NCBI RefSeq assembly: GCF_030503615.1
Contig: NZ_CP129963.1
Coordinates: forward strand, 2,852,001 to 2,916,000
Length of the DNA: 64,000 nt
Direction of reading: 5' to 3'
DNA from: Sphingobacterium sp. BN32
GTDB lineage: Bacteria > Bacteroidota > Bacteroidia > Sphingobacteriales > Sphingobacteriaceae
Each line of letters starts with the position of its first letter. Within the stretch, counting starts at the first letter, position 1. Below, one piece after another: positions 16,314 to 24,401 of this stretch. Position numbers and translations under genes: made by a program. The notes below the pieces were generated by a model. The model was not told where the DNA came from. It saw only the letters and a program-made list of their open reading frames with translations, and ran no database searches.

Positions 16314-17642
16314 TTATAGTTCAGAAATGACAAAAAAATCCAGCACTCTTTCATCTTCCACGATGGCAATACCGAATGGTTTAAGTTGCCTGTTAACAGC
16401 TTCCACATCCTCAATAGCATGTGCTATTTTTGGGATGGCTATTTTTTGGTCAGTAAAATCATTTACAACAGGAATATGCTGTATATCTTTATTGGTCTTG
16501 TTTACCCAAGCCGAAAGGTATTGTAAGCCGTCTTCGGGTTTATTGGGGATTATTGTCGTTTTCCCTATAATCTTAATGGTATAGCATTTTGTATTACGTT
16601 TTTCCATACGCCCATTTATGCCAAAGTGATAATTGAGGTCAGCCTGTACTTTTTGGGGAAAGTGCTTCAATACTGACAATGGGGCAATCCATTCGTAGCA
16701 ATACTTATCCTGTAAAAACCTTTTCTCCGAAACAGAAAATGGTTCCTTCAACTCCAGCTTTGTCCGGTTAGGTGGCATTGTTAGCAATTCTCTAAATGCA
16801 AGTTCGTACATACGGCGGATGTCAGCATTGGTAGATAGTACCCGAAAGGTGCTCTCTTTTTCGTTCACTTTTGGTAGAGCATTTGAACGAGGAATGCCTT
16901 CTATGGCTAACGTAATAATACTTCTGCTAACAAAAAAATCCCCGTCAGCACCATTATTATTAAGCAGTAATGGACGTGTGTCATCATAGGTAAGGTTGTC
17001 CTTTTTCTGTGCAATGCTATTTGCATTGCCTTTCAATGCCGAAGTAATATTTTCCTTTGTTACATCAGATGAGTGTGTAATAGCTTGTACTTCGCCGGAT
17101 TTGCTAATCCATACCTCATGCGGCAACATGGTGTAAGGGAAATGGAATTTATATGTATTGTCATCGGTAACTGAAAACAAGTTTAATCGGGAAAGTACTC
17201 GATTCTTCTTTAAGAATGCTTTTATTTCGTTGGCTTTCTGGTCTGTCATCGGTAAAATGATAACATCGTCTTTAAACTCCTTTTCCAGTTCGTGAAGTCT
17301 TGGCAATGCAGCTACACAAGTACCGCACCACGTACTCCAAAAATCCAATATTATCAGCTTGCCTTTGTAATCGGCAAGGGTGATGTTTTTTTTGTCCTGC
17401 GGGTGGTTCACCACCTGCAAAGGTGTGTTCCAAAGAGCATCAGGGATTTGGTCGCCGATGTTTAAAGCGGTGATGTTTTGGTTGTTTGCAGTCCCGACTT
17501 CTCGGGACTGCGGACGGGCTATGCCGACACCAAACAACATGAAACAAATTAGAATTAGGAAGTGCCTGCCGCCCGTTACCAGTTCCGGGTTATGGCAGGC
17601 TATAAAAATCGTTATCCTATTACGAATAAGTTTATTCGCCAT
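16314..17642 (-). CDS. TlpA-like thioredoxin protein with a DUF3738-like C-terminus
   Basis: A 442-residue exported protein. A hydrophobic segment (FLILICFMLFGVGIA, about residues 28-42) is followed by a redoxin/TlpA domain with IILDFWSTWCGTCVAALPRL (active site CGTC, about residue 106). A C-terminal half of 220 residues ends in a DUF3738-like pattern (LKPFGIAIVEDERVLDFFVI). It probably reduces or isomerises disulfides at the envelope and is first in the unit with SusC and SusD. Two palindromes interrupt its 5' end, one before and one just after the hydrophobic segment. They encode NPELVTGGRH and RPQSREVGTA, so the signal peptide is flanked by repeat-derived residues. The domain call is firm; the substrate is unknown. 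Confidence 0.88.
   Translation of the reverse strand: MANKLIRNRITIFIACHNPELVTGGRHFLILICFMLFGVGIARPQSREVGTANNQNITALNIGDQIPDALWNTPLQVVNHPQDKKNITLADYKGKLIILDFWSTWCGTCVAALPRLHELEKEFKDDVIILPMTDQKANEIKAFLKKNRVLSRLNLFSVTDDNTYKFHFPYTMLPHEVWISKSGEVQAITHSSDVTKENITSALKGNANSIAQKKDNLTYDDTRPLLLNNNGADGDFFVSRSIITLAIEGIPRSNALPKVNEKESTFRVLSTNADIRRMYELAFRELLTMPPNRTKLELKEPFSVSEKRFLQDKYCYEWIAPLSVLKHFPQKVQADLNYHFGINGRMEKRNTKCYTIKIIGKTTIIPNKPEDGLQYLSAWVNKTNKDIQHIPVVNDFTDQKIAIPKIAHAIEDVEAVNRQLKPFGIAIVEDERVLDFFVISEL
17488..17511. repeat. Palindrome inside the TlpA-like gene, after the signal segment
   Basis: GCAGTCCCGA (17488-17497), loop CTTC, TCGGGACTGC (17502-17511): a perfect 10-bp stem lying in frame and encoding PQSREVGTA. 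Confidence 0.7.
17564..17600. repeat. Palindrome inside the TlpA-like gene, before the signal segment
   Basis: GCCTGCC (17564-17570) pairs with GGCAGGC (17594-17600), with an inner CCCG/CGGG pair. It is GC-rich, in frame, and encodes CHNPELVTGGR, a sequence unlike a normal pre-signal region. Confidence 0.65.
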
Positions 17643-17950
17643 TGGGTTTATAAATTATGGTTATTGGGAAATGATTAATTGCTCCGAGTATGGTTGCAGG
17701 ACGTGCTAATCCGGGCTTTTGATGATGCAGCGGAGGCTGAATTTCTTTGAGAAGAACAAAACATCGCTTTTTATCCCTCCCGTTGGGGAAAGGAAGTAAT
17801 ATTGTTTATAATTGTTTGTCAATCTTCTCACTATTAGTTATTTGTTCCAAATAACGTTGAAATGGAGATTTTTTTGAAGTAATTTTGGTTGTCTATTATG
17901 CTTTTTTGGTTGTCTTTTATTATATTTACGCTATCAAATGACAATGAAAT
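17643..17950. promoter_or_regulatory. Divergent intergenic region with a 12-bp direct repeat before the XRE pair
   Basis: The 308-bp stretch lies between the TlpA-like gene (minus) and the XRE genes (plus), so it should hold both promoters. TTTTGGTTGTCT occurs exactly twice, at 17883-17894 and 17904-17915, a 21-bp step or two helical turns. This is a plausible operator pair for the XRE regulators. A clear promoter with consensus spacing was not found. Confidence 0.45.
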
Positions 17951-18361
17951 ATGCAAGAGGAAGACAAAGTACACGTTTTGGAAACGCTGGAAGAAAACCA
18001 TCAGGGCAGAAATGCGCAGCGTATCCGTATTTACTTGGGCATTAAGCAAGAAGTGCTTGCTAATGAATTGGGTATGAGCCAGCCACAAATTTCTGCCATA
18101 GAACGGGAAGCTGTTTTAGAGCCGGAAATGTTGGAACGATTTGCTTTTGCATTAGGCGTAACCCCTGACCTCATTAAGAAATTTGATGTGGAACGAGCTA
18201 TTTATAATATCAACAGTTATAAAGATAGTACTGTTCAACATGGTGAGAATAGTACGCAGAATATTAATCCGTTAGATAAAGTAGTCGAGTTATACGAACG
18301 GTTGTTGCAAAGTGAGCGGGAGAAACTGGAATTATTTATAAACCAAAAAAATCATTCGTAA
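17951..18361 (+). CDS. XRE-family transcriptional regulator, copy 1
   Basis: A 136-residue protein with an HTH_3 domain at about residues 22-80: NAQRIRIYLGIKQEVLANEL then GMSQPQISAIEREAV, followed by the typical third helix MLERFAFALGVTPDLIKKF. The C-terminal half is a coiled-coil-like tail (VVELYERLLQSEREKLELFI) that probably mediates dimerisation. It is tandem with a paralogue seven bases downstream. Both share the order HTH, KKFDV, a short linker, then the ELYERLL/KLFEELL helix, so they may form a heterodimer. Regulation of neighbouring genes or self-regulation is inferred only. Confidence 0.88.
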   Translation: MQEEDKVHVLETLEENHQGRNAQRIRIYLGIKQEVLANELGMSQPQISAIEREAVLEPEMLERFAFALGVTPDLIKKFDVERAIYNINSYKDSTVQHGENSTQNINPLDKVVELYERLLQSEREKLELFINQKNHS

Positions 18362-18368
18362 AATAACA

Positions 18369-18785
18369 ATGGAAAAAGAAAAAGAAACCGTGTATTTGGA
18401 GGGGAAAAACCACATGGGTATAAAAATTGGCAGTGCAAGGCGATTGGTAGGTATTACGCAAAAGGATTTGGCAGAGCGTATGGGTGTGACCAAGCAAGCT
18501 GTATCTAAATTGGAACAAACCGAGAACGTGGATGACGAACGATTGGAAAAAGTAGCTATTGCGCTTGGCGTAAGCGTAGAGGGTTTGAAGAAATTTGATG
18601 TGGGGCAGGTTCTTTACCATACTAATAATTTTTACGAAAAGGTTGAACCGACAAATGGTGCTATGGTTGGTACAGTAAGAATTGAAAATAATCATCAGTT
18701 TTCAATTGAGCAGGCAACCAAGCTGTTTGAAGAATTATTGAGAATGGAACGGGAACATTTTCAGAAAGCAAAAGATAAGAAATAA
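18369..18785 (+). CDS. XRE-family transcriptional regulator, copy 2
   Basis: A 138-residue protein. Its HTH_3 domain (about 17-75) reads SARRLVGITQKDLAERMGVT then KQAVSKLEQTENV, followed by LEKVAIALGVSVEGLKKFDV. The C-terminal helix SIEQATKLFEELLRMEREHF parallels that of copy 1. It starts seven bases after copy 1, so the two are translated from one message. A bidirectional terminator at 18856 separates the pair from the convergent RteC gene. Confidence 0.88.
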   Translation: MEKEKETVYLEGKNHMGIKIGSARRLVGITQKDLAERMGVTKQAVSKLEQTENVDDERLEKVAIALGVSVEGLKKFDVGQVLYHTNNFYEKVEPTNGAMVGTVRIENNHQFSIEQATKLFEELLRMEREHFQKAKDKK

Positions 18786-18855
18786 CTAAAGTATCTTTTA
18801 AAGCATAACGATAGATTCAGGCTTCCCTCGTAACCAAGAAGCGAAGAATTTTAAA

Positions 18856-18887
18856 AGAAACGGCGGATCTGCAAGTCCGCCGTTTCT
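18856..18887. terminator. Bidirectional terminator between XRE and RteC genes
   Basis: A 12-bp stem (AGAAACGGCGGA, 18856-18867, with TCCGCCGTTTCT, 18876-18887) lies between two convergent genes, with A-rich and T-rich flanks. Confidence 0.8.
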
Positions 18888-18903
18888 CTTTCTATCGCTG
18901 TCA

Positions 18904-19737
18904 TTATTTTTCCTCCTGCTCATCCATTTTCTTAATAAGGTTATCCCGCAGTGCATCAAGGAATTTGGTACGGTTTCGTTTCCGGTTGCGTATTTCGAGA
19001 TAGGTATGGTAAAAGTTTCCCAAATCAATATTAAAGGCATTTTCAAAATATTCCGCTATCAACCTAATATCCGTATTGCCATTATCGAGAACGCTTTGGT
19101 AGTATAGGGAGTAAATGAGTTCTGTCAAAGCAGCTTTACTACCTGTCCAGTTCAGCCCCGAAATAGCAGTTCGTTTTATAAACAAACGCTTGTAGGTGCA
19201 GTAAAGCTGGTCTTCGAGATACACCTGTATCAAATCATTCGCCATTATCTTGGCTACCTTATAATCGTGGGAAGTAGAAAAAGATTGGTCGGACTGAAAA
19301 TAATAGGTATCCAGCCACAGTTTTATATCGTGCTTGCCCCGAACAAACATTTTCTCGTCAAGAAACGAGTTGTTGCTTCGGTAATATTTATAAAAATCAA
19401 TGTTATTGTCGAAAAACCTTTTTAGCTTCTTCAATTCTTTTTTAAGATATTTTCTAATGCGCTTAGCCCCGTAGGGCTTCCTCGTCTCGATTTTGTAAAT
19501 GGCATTATAATAAATCAATTTTGAAACAATGACTGGCTTTTGATATTTAAAAAATCGGATTTCTTCATCAACATTTGTAAATCCTCGTTTCAAAACATAA
19601 TCTTTAATTTCGGACAGACATTCCACAATCCGGTATATAATGGCTTCTGTCCGTTGTACCGGGTTATCGTTTTCAATCTCCAGTTCTTGGATTTCTGTTT
19701 CCAATTTAAGATATGTTTCATTGTAAAATTTATCCAT
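18904..19737 (-). CDS. rteC: RteC-family protein, copy 2 (next to the multicopper oxidase)
   Basis: I chose the Met at 19735-19737 (MDKFYNETYLKLE) because it lines up with the start of the copy at 48166-48993; the longer frame adds an unrelated hydrophobic stretch. It gives 277 residues with the RteC blocks FFKYQKPVIVSKLIYYNAIY, FVRGKHDIKLWLDTYYFQSD and WTGSKAALTELIYSLYYQS. It is far closer to the 48-kb copy than to the one at 3060. Both close copies lie just downstream of a multicopper-oxidase 3' end on the same strand. They therefore travel with the copper islands instead of starting an ICE operon. Confidence 0.9.
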   Translation of the reverse strand: MDKFYNETYLKLETEIQELEIENDNPVQRTEAIIYRIVECLSEIKDYVLKRGFTNVDEEIRFFKYQKPVIVSKLIYYNAIYKIETRKPYGAKRIRKYLKKELKKLKRFFDNNIDFYKYYRSNNSFLDEKMFVRGKHDIKLWLDTYYFQSDQSFSTSHDYKVAKIMANDLIQVYLEDQLYCTYKRLFIKRTAISGLNWTGSKAALTELIYSLYYQSVLDNGNTDIRLIAEYFENAFNIDLGNFYHTYLEIRNRKRNRTKFLDALRDNLIKKMDEQEEK

Positions 19738-19972
19738 TCGTTTCATTTTGATAAATATGATACTGATTAATATAGAAATGCTAATACTGCTCGTATTAGC
19801 CCATGCAACTACATGAAAGAACAACCAGTATGATGCTGGTGGTGGAACTGTTGTATTGTCTGATGGGTTGTAGTATGATGCAGGTTAATCCAAACGAATT
19901 ATACCCCGCATCACCCACTGTATTTTGCCGTAATTTTACGGTTTGCAGTTTACAACCATCCGGTATTTTATT

Positions 19973-22246
19973 TTAATATGTCAATGCAAGCCCTACACCA
20001 AATCCCATATCACTATCATAGTGGGTACGTATACCTATATTTTTATTGATGATATACCTAAGCTCCCCCATATATTCTAAGTCGGTATTTACCATGAAGC
20101 CACCTCTTAATCTTTTTGAAATTGGAATATCTTCGCGCATTAACTGCAATCTTACAATTCCATCGTGATATACTTCTGCCTGGAAATTGACCAGCATAGG
20201 TAACGTATACATAAACCCTAAACTGAACGCCTTGCGGGTGTCTTTCTTGTTGGTTTGTCCAAATATGTTCTTTTCGTGCTCATCTTCTCCCATTTTCCGG
20301 TAACGAAAATCAAAACCTACAAAGGGCATGAACCATTGCATCTTTCCAATGTATCTACCTAAGTGAGTTTCTACTTCATACCCGTGCATACTATTATAGC
20401 CTAAGCGCCATTCTGTTCCTAATTGATAGCGTGCATTCATTAGCATAGCTTCTCCATCATTACCATTGGTTGCAAAATCGTTTTGTGCCATAAAATGGGG
20501 CATATTACTTTCTCTTTGCAATTCTTTATAGGCTTTTGCCTTGTCAGGTAAATAGGGGTTATTGTAGTCTCCAACTTCAAACACCCTGTTCATTCCCGCC
20601 ATCATGTGATATAATATATGGCAATGAAAGAACCAATCACCTTCCTCATTTGCTAAAAACTCAATGGTATCCGTTTCCATAGGCATGATATCCAACACAT
20701 TTTTAAGCGGCGATTTTTCGCCTTTTCCGTTTATCACCCTAAAATCAAATCCGTGAAGATGCATAGGATGCCGCATCATCGAATTATTATAAATGGTAAT
20801 CCGTAGGATTTCTCCTTTTTTTACAGGTATTTTGTCCGTTTCCGAAAGTATTTTATTATCCATGCTCCATACATAGCGGTTCATGTTGCCAGTAAGTGTG
20901 AACTTCAACTCTTTTACAGGCGCATCTTTTGGAAGGGAGGTGTTGTAAGGCGATTGCAACATAGCATAATTTAATGTTTTGATGTCTCCCAAGGCATTAG
21001 CGTTGTAACGGTTAGGGTCGTCATCCATGTTCATACCTTCATGCTTGCTGTGGTCTGATTTCTTTGCTGCATCTCCGGTAATTTCGGGATACATCACTAC
21101 ATTCATGTCCATTTGGTTCAGGCTCATCTTCATGCCCATATCGTCCAAATCGCCATTCATTTTCATCATATCGTTCATCATCTTCATCCCCTCGAAATAC
21201 TTCAATCGTGGGAGCGGGGAAATAAGCTGTTTGACCCCATCACCTATAAAGTAGCTTGCTGATTGTGTTCTGTCCTCGGTTGTTGCTAAAAACTCATATG
21301 CTAACCCATCTTGAGGGATAGTCACTACAATATCGTAAGTTTCAGAAACTGCAATGATTAATCTATCCACTTCTACAGGCTCAACATCATTTCCATCATT
21401 CGCTACTACTGTAATTTTCCCTCCAGCATATCTTAGCCAGAAATACGAAGACGCCCCGCCATTGGAAACGCGTAATCTGACTTTGTCACCTGCTTTTAGC
21501 TTTTTACCACCAATTGTTTTCAAATCGGTGCTATGGCTACCATTTATTAGGATTTTATCATAGTAAACATCACTGACATCCATCGCCAGCATCCGTTTCC
21601 ACTCATTTTTTACCTTTACGCCTAATTTTCCCTCCTTAATAGCTTCAACGTACGATTGCGTAGCACCTTTCTTAATGGCCGCCCAATCATTTGCATTGTG
21701 TAGCATACGGTTGATGTTATCCGGGTTAAGATTTGTCCACTCACTTAATATAATCGGGACGGTCGGCAAATCGTCAATTCCTTTTCTAAAGGTTTTATCG
21801 TCGCCTCTTTTTTTCATGATAAAACTACCGTACATGCCTATCTGCTCCTGCAAGCCTGAGTGCGAATGATACCAGTGCGTGCCATGCTGGATAATCGGAA
21901 AACGGTAGGTGTAGGTTGTACCCGGTGCGATGGGCTTTTGCGTAAGCCAGGGCACACCGTCTTCTTTATTGGGCAGGAACACACCATGCCAGTGCAGTGA
22001 TGTGCTTTCTTTCAATTGGTTGTGCACCACTATTTCGGCAGTGTCGCCCTCGGTAAAGGTAAGGGTGGGCATGGGGATTTGCCCGTTTACGGCAATCGCC
22101 CTTTTTTGCTTACCTGCATAGTTGACAAGTGTATCTTTTACATACAGCTCGTAATGCACTACTCTCTGTGCAAACAGCGTTTGCGTGCAAAGCAGCATCA
22201 GCACTGTTTGCAATATTCTTATGGGTATTTTTTTATATCTGTTCAT
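19973..22246 (-). CDS. Multicopper oxidase with a C-terminal barrel-like (CopB-like) tail
   Basis: The start at 22244-22246 gives a signal peptide ending CTQTLFAQ and 757 residues. Three cupredoxin domains carry all copper-site motifs: LHWHGVFLP, HGTHWYHSHSG, HPMHLHGF and FHCHILYHMMAGM. A Met-rich insert (NDMMKMNGDLDDMGMKM) resembles the regulatory segment of CueO/CopA oxidases that oxidise Cu(I). After about residue 610 comes an extra region of short amphipathic strands ending in MGFGVGLALTY, with an aromatic last residue as in outer-membrane barrels such as CopB. It is probably periplasmic or outer-membrane copper detoxification. A remnant of the same tail lies at 49059-49187. Confidence 0.92.
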   Translation of the reverse strand: MNRYKKIPIRILQTVLMLLCTQTLFAQRVVHYELYVKDTLVNYAGKQKRAIAVNGQIPMPTLTFTEGDTAEIVVHNQLKESTSLHWHGVFLPNKEDGVPWLTQKPIAPGTTYTYRFPIIQHGTHWYHSHSGLQEQIGMYGSFIMKKRGDDKTFRKGIDDLPTVPIILSEWTNLNPDNINRMLHNANDWAAIKKGATQSYVEAIKEGKLGVKVKNEWKRMLAMDVSDVYYDKILINGSHSTDLKTIGGKKLKAGDKVRLRVSNGGASSYFWLRYAGGKITVVANDGNDVEPVEVDRLIIAVSETYDIVVTIPQDGLAYEFLATTEDRTQSASYFIGDGVKQLISPLPRLKYFEGMKMMNDMMKMNGDLDDMGMKMSLNQMDMNVVMYPEITGDAAKKSDHSKHEGMNMDDDPNRYNANALGDIKTLNYAMLQSPYNTSLPKDAPVKELKFTLTGNMNRYVWSMDNKILSETDKIPVKKGEILRITIYNNSMMRHPMHLHGFDFRVINGKGEKSPLKNVLDIMPMETDTIEFLANEEGDWFFHCHILYHMMAGMNRVFEVGDYNNPYLPDKAKAYKELQRESNMPHFMAQNDFATNGNDGEAMLMNARYQLGTEWRLGYNSMHGYEVETHLGRYIGKMQWFMPFVGFDFRYRKMGEDEHEKNIFGQTNKKDTRKAFSLGFMYTLPMLVNFQAEVYHDGIVRLQLMREDIPISKRLRGGFMVNTDLEYMGELRYIINKNIGIRTHYDSDMGFGVGLALTY

Positions 22247-22259
22247 TCGTTGAAAAATT

Positions 22260-22715
22260 TTATTTAATGCTGTCTTCCATTGTGCCAAACCACGCTATCA
22301 AAACCTGCTTATCCTCCGGTGACAATACTGCATTACGATGAATTAGCGTATATGACGACAATGGCATTTCCCCGTCCTTAACCTGCCCGGCCATAGCCCT
22401 GAACTTGTTTCGCTGCCTGCGGACAGAATAGTCGCCAAATTCGCTAAAGTTGAGTTCCTCTTTCCCCTTTTTTATATGCTCTGCCATGTACCATGCGCCG
22501 GGCTGGATACGGCTGTACCACGGATAATGGGTATTGTTGCTATGGCAGTCATAACAGGACTGAACAAGGATAGCCTTTACATTTTGGGGTACGGTGTACA
22601 CCCTTTCGATATGGGTGGCTGGCACTTCAACCGCCTGGTTCCGTAAGGGCTGAAAGAACTGTATGGCAATCAGGACGACAGCCAGCCCCAATATGATTTT
22701 CTTCTTTATGGTCAT
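22260..22715 (-). CDS. Haem-binding-domain protein (CxxCH), copy A
   Basis: A 151-residue protein with one N-terminal membrane anchor (about residues 5-22) and a periplasmic domain. The domain carries SCYDCHSNNTHYPWYSRIQP (a CxxCH haem motif) and a DGEMPLSSYTLIHR stretch. This is the Bacteroidota haem-binding domain family also found in other reductive periplasmic systems. It lies 13 bp before the oxidase start, so it may pass electrons to or from the oxidase. Its homologue at 50159-50632 also sits upstream of an oxidase remnant, which strengthens the link. The electron-transfer role is inferred. Confidence 0.87.
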   Translation of the reverse strand: MTIKKKIILGLAVVLIAIQFFQPLRNQAVEVPATHIERVYTVPQNVKAILVQSCYDCHSNNTHYPWYSRIQPGAWYMAEHIKKGKEELNFSEFGDYSVRRQRNKFRAMAGQVKDGEMPLSSYTLIHRNAVLSPEDKQVLIAWFGTMEDSIK

Positions 22716-22747
22716 AATTATTTTATTGTGGCTTCATCTTTTTGTGT

Positions 22748-23173
22748 CTACTGTTTTTTCACATACTTGGCATAATTCTCCTTGTTTTCAAAATAAGAAA
22801 CTTCACCGTTATTTCCTGTCACAGCAATCACCGCATTAGCTTTGTCTACCTGCTTATGGGAATAGGGGTCTATCGCCATCCGCACGGTCGCATCTTTTGG
22901 AATACGTTCCTTACACATTTCGCAACATCCGTAATAGGTTTTACCATCAAATTTTACGTCAAACTGCCTTTTGCCCATATAGGCATCGTTGACCATGCAG
23001 ACTTCATCCGATGGAACCAATTCACCTATTTGGGTAGTATGTCCGTTGCTTTCCGGAGTTGCCTGCGAATGCTGCTGTTCCGCTTCATCCTTATTTGACC
23101 CCGCCTGACCGCAAGCGGTGAATAGCAGGGTTAATAAGGAAATAAAGCCAATTATTATTTTGTTCATGTCCAA
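22748..23173 (-). CDS. Copper-island lipoprotein with a YHS/TRASH-like Cys motif, copy A
   Basis: A 141-residue lipoprotein; the lipobox ends at FTAC (residue 21). The mature part has CMVNDAYMGKRQFDVKFDG then KTYYGCCEMCKERIPKD, a YHS/TRASH-like fold signature with Cys residues suited to Cu or another soft metal. It ends GNNGEVSYFENKENYAKYV. It lies in the minus-strand run of copper genes. The homologue at 58260-58685 has the same cysteines. A metal-receiving role is inferred from the motif and context. Confidence 0.82.
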   Translation of the reverse strand: MDMNKIIIGFISLLTLLFTACGQAGSNKDEAEQQHSQATPESNGHTTQIGELVPSDEVCMVNDAYMGKRQFDVKFDGKTYYGCCEMCKERIPKDATVRMAIDPYSHKQVDKANAVIAVTGNNGEVSYFENKENYAKYVKKQ

Positions 23174-23193
23174 ACTTGTTTTTTTAAATTTTA

Positions 23194-23718
23194 TTATTTA
23201 CTTTCTTCAAACTCTTTTAGCTTGCGCTTCATTAGTTCAATTTCTTCCGCTTGGGTTTTAAGTATATTTTTTTGCAGCTCTATCAGTTCCGGGTCGGTCA
23301 GGTGTGCCTTTTCGGACATCAATATGGCTGCTGCGTGATGGGGTATCATACCCTTTGCAAACTGCTTGTCCCCGACATTGATTTGTTCCCTGATACCAAA
23401 CCATGAAAAGATGCCAACAGCAACCGAGATGATGGCTATCGCCCAATTCATCTTCCTGTTGGGGTACATTACTTTCATTATCGCTAATTCGATAAGCAGC
23501 ATTGCCGAGGTCATCAGCAGGGTCATGTACAAATTGTTGATATTGGGTATCAGGTTCTGCCACCCGTCAATCATGGCGTACATGATAAAATACATCACTG
23601 CGAACATGGCTACAGCCATCACCGCAAAGCGTTTGTACATGGCCGAAGCATGTTTTGTATTGTGCGTGCCATGCTCCGAGGAATGACCCGCATGGTGACT
23701 GTTTTGCATATTTTCCAT
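23194..23718 (-). CDS. DUF305 membrane protein
   Basis: A 174-residue protein with a His-rich N-terminus (HHAGHSSEHGTHNTKHA) and three hydrophobic segments (about 31-50, 60-80 and 90-108). A DUF305 core shows the characteristic FAKGMIPHHAAAILMSEKAH and a helical tail TQAEEIELMKRKLKEFEE. DUF305 proteins are ferritin-like helical proteins often found with copper genes. The His/Met-rich ends suit metal binding. It lies between the YHS-like and DUF3347 lipoproteins with 20- and 11-bp gaps, so it is in the same operon. Confidence 0.88.
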   Translation of the reverse strand: MENMQNSHHAGHSSEHGTHNTKHASAMYKRFAVMAVAMFAVMYFIMYAMIDGWQNLIPNINNLYMTLLMTSAMLLIELAIMKVMYPNRKMNWAIAIISVAVGIFSWFGIREQINVGDKQFAKGMIPHHAAAILMSEKAHLTDPELIELQKNILKTQAEEIELMKRKLKEFEESK

Positions 23719-23729
23719 AACCCTGAATT

Positions 23730-24395
23730 TTATTTGCTGTTAATTGTTTTTTCCACCTTACCGCAGGTCAGCATTTTAGAACCGTAGTAAGGGTTTTTGA
23801 TTTCCTTGTTTTCGCTGAACCAAACAGCACCCTTACCGTCATTGAACATCGGGCAATGGTCCTGATACAATGTTTGCGATGTACCGAACAAATCAATCAG
23901 GTCTTTCAAATCTTCGCCAAGCGAGGCCAAATGTTCCCGCTGGTGGTGGATGTTGCCGACATTTTCCCCGATATGTTCTGCGTGTTCTTTAGCATCGTCC
24001 GCTATGTCCATGTACTTTTTGTGCTTATCGGCAGGAACGGCTTTCATGTCCACTTTATTCAGGGTAGCTAACAGCTTTTTCCCTGAACTGGCGGCAGCTT
24101 TGTCATCGTCCGAAACAAGGGCGTTCTTTAAGGACAGATAATCGGTAACTATGGGCGCAATAGAAAAGTTTTTTGCTTCTTCTTTTCCTGTTGCTTTTGC
24201 TTCCTGACCGCTCGGAGTTTCACTCACAACGGGCGCAGCTACCGTATCATCCTCTTTTGGTTGGGAAGCTGACTGTTCTTGTGATACAACAGCAGTATCA
24301 CTTGAAGACTGCTCGTTTTTGTTGGATGCCTGATTGCATGATACTGTTACAAATGCCATGATAACAGCAATGATTGATAATGTTAGATTTTTCAT
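23730..24395 (-). CDS. DUF3347 lipoprotein, copy A
   Basis: A 221-residue lipoprotein with a lipobox ending VSC (residue 20) and a long low-complexity Ser/Glu/Lys linker (21-80). The DUF3347 helical domain follows, starting IVTDYLSLKNALVSDDDKAA and ending in the metal-site-like pattern YQDHCPMFNDGKGAVWFSEN then NPYYGSKMLTCG. The HCPM/LTCG cysteines, with nearby His and Met, are the likely copper ligands. It follows the split ATPase by seven bases. Homologues with the same end motif lie at 26861, 57663 and 58695. Confidence 0.87.
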   Translation of the reverse strand: MKNLTLSIIAVIMAFVTVSCNQASNKNEQSSSDTAVVSQEQSASQPKEDDTVAAPVVSETPSGQEAKATGKEEAKNFSIAPIVTDYLSLKNALVSDDDKAAASSGKKLLATLNKVDMKAVPADKHKKYMDIADDAKEHAEHIGENVGNIHHQREHLASLGEDLKDLIDLFGTSQTLYQDHCPMFNDGKGAVWFSENKEIKNPYYGSKMLTCGKVEKTINSK

Positions 24396-24401
24396 TTTTA
24401 T

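Noticed and set aside
16301..16420. Upstream in-frame extension of susC
   Set aside because: It overlaps the TlpA-like gene and hides the signal peptide; the ATG at 16298-16300 gives a normal SusC start.
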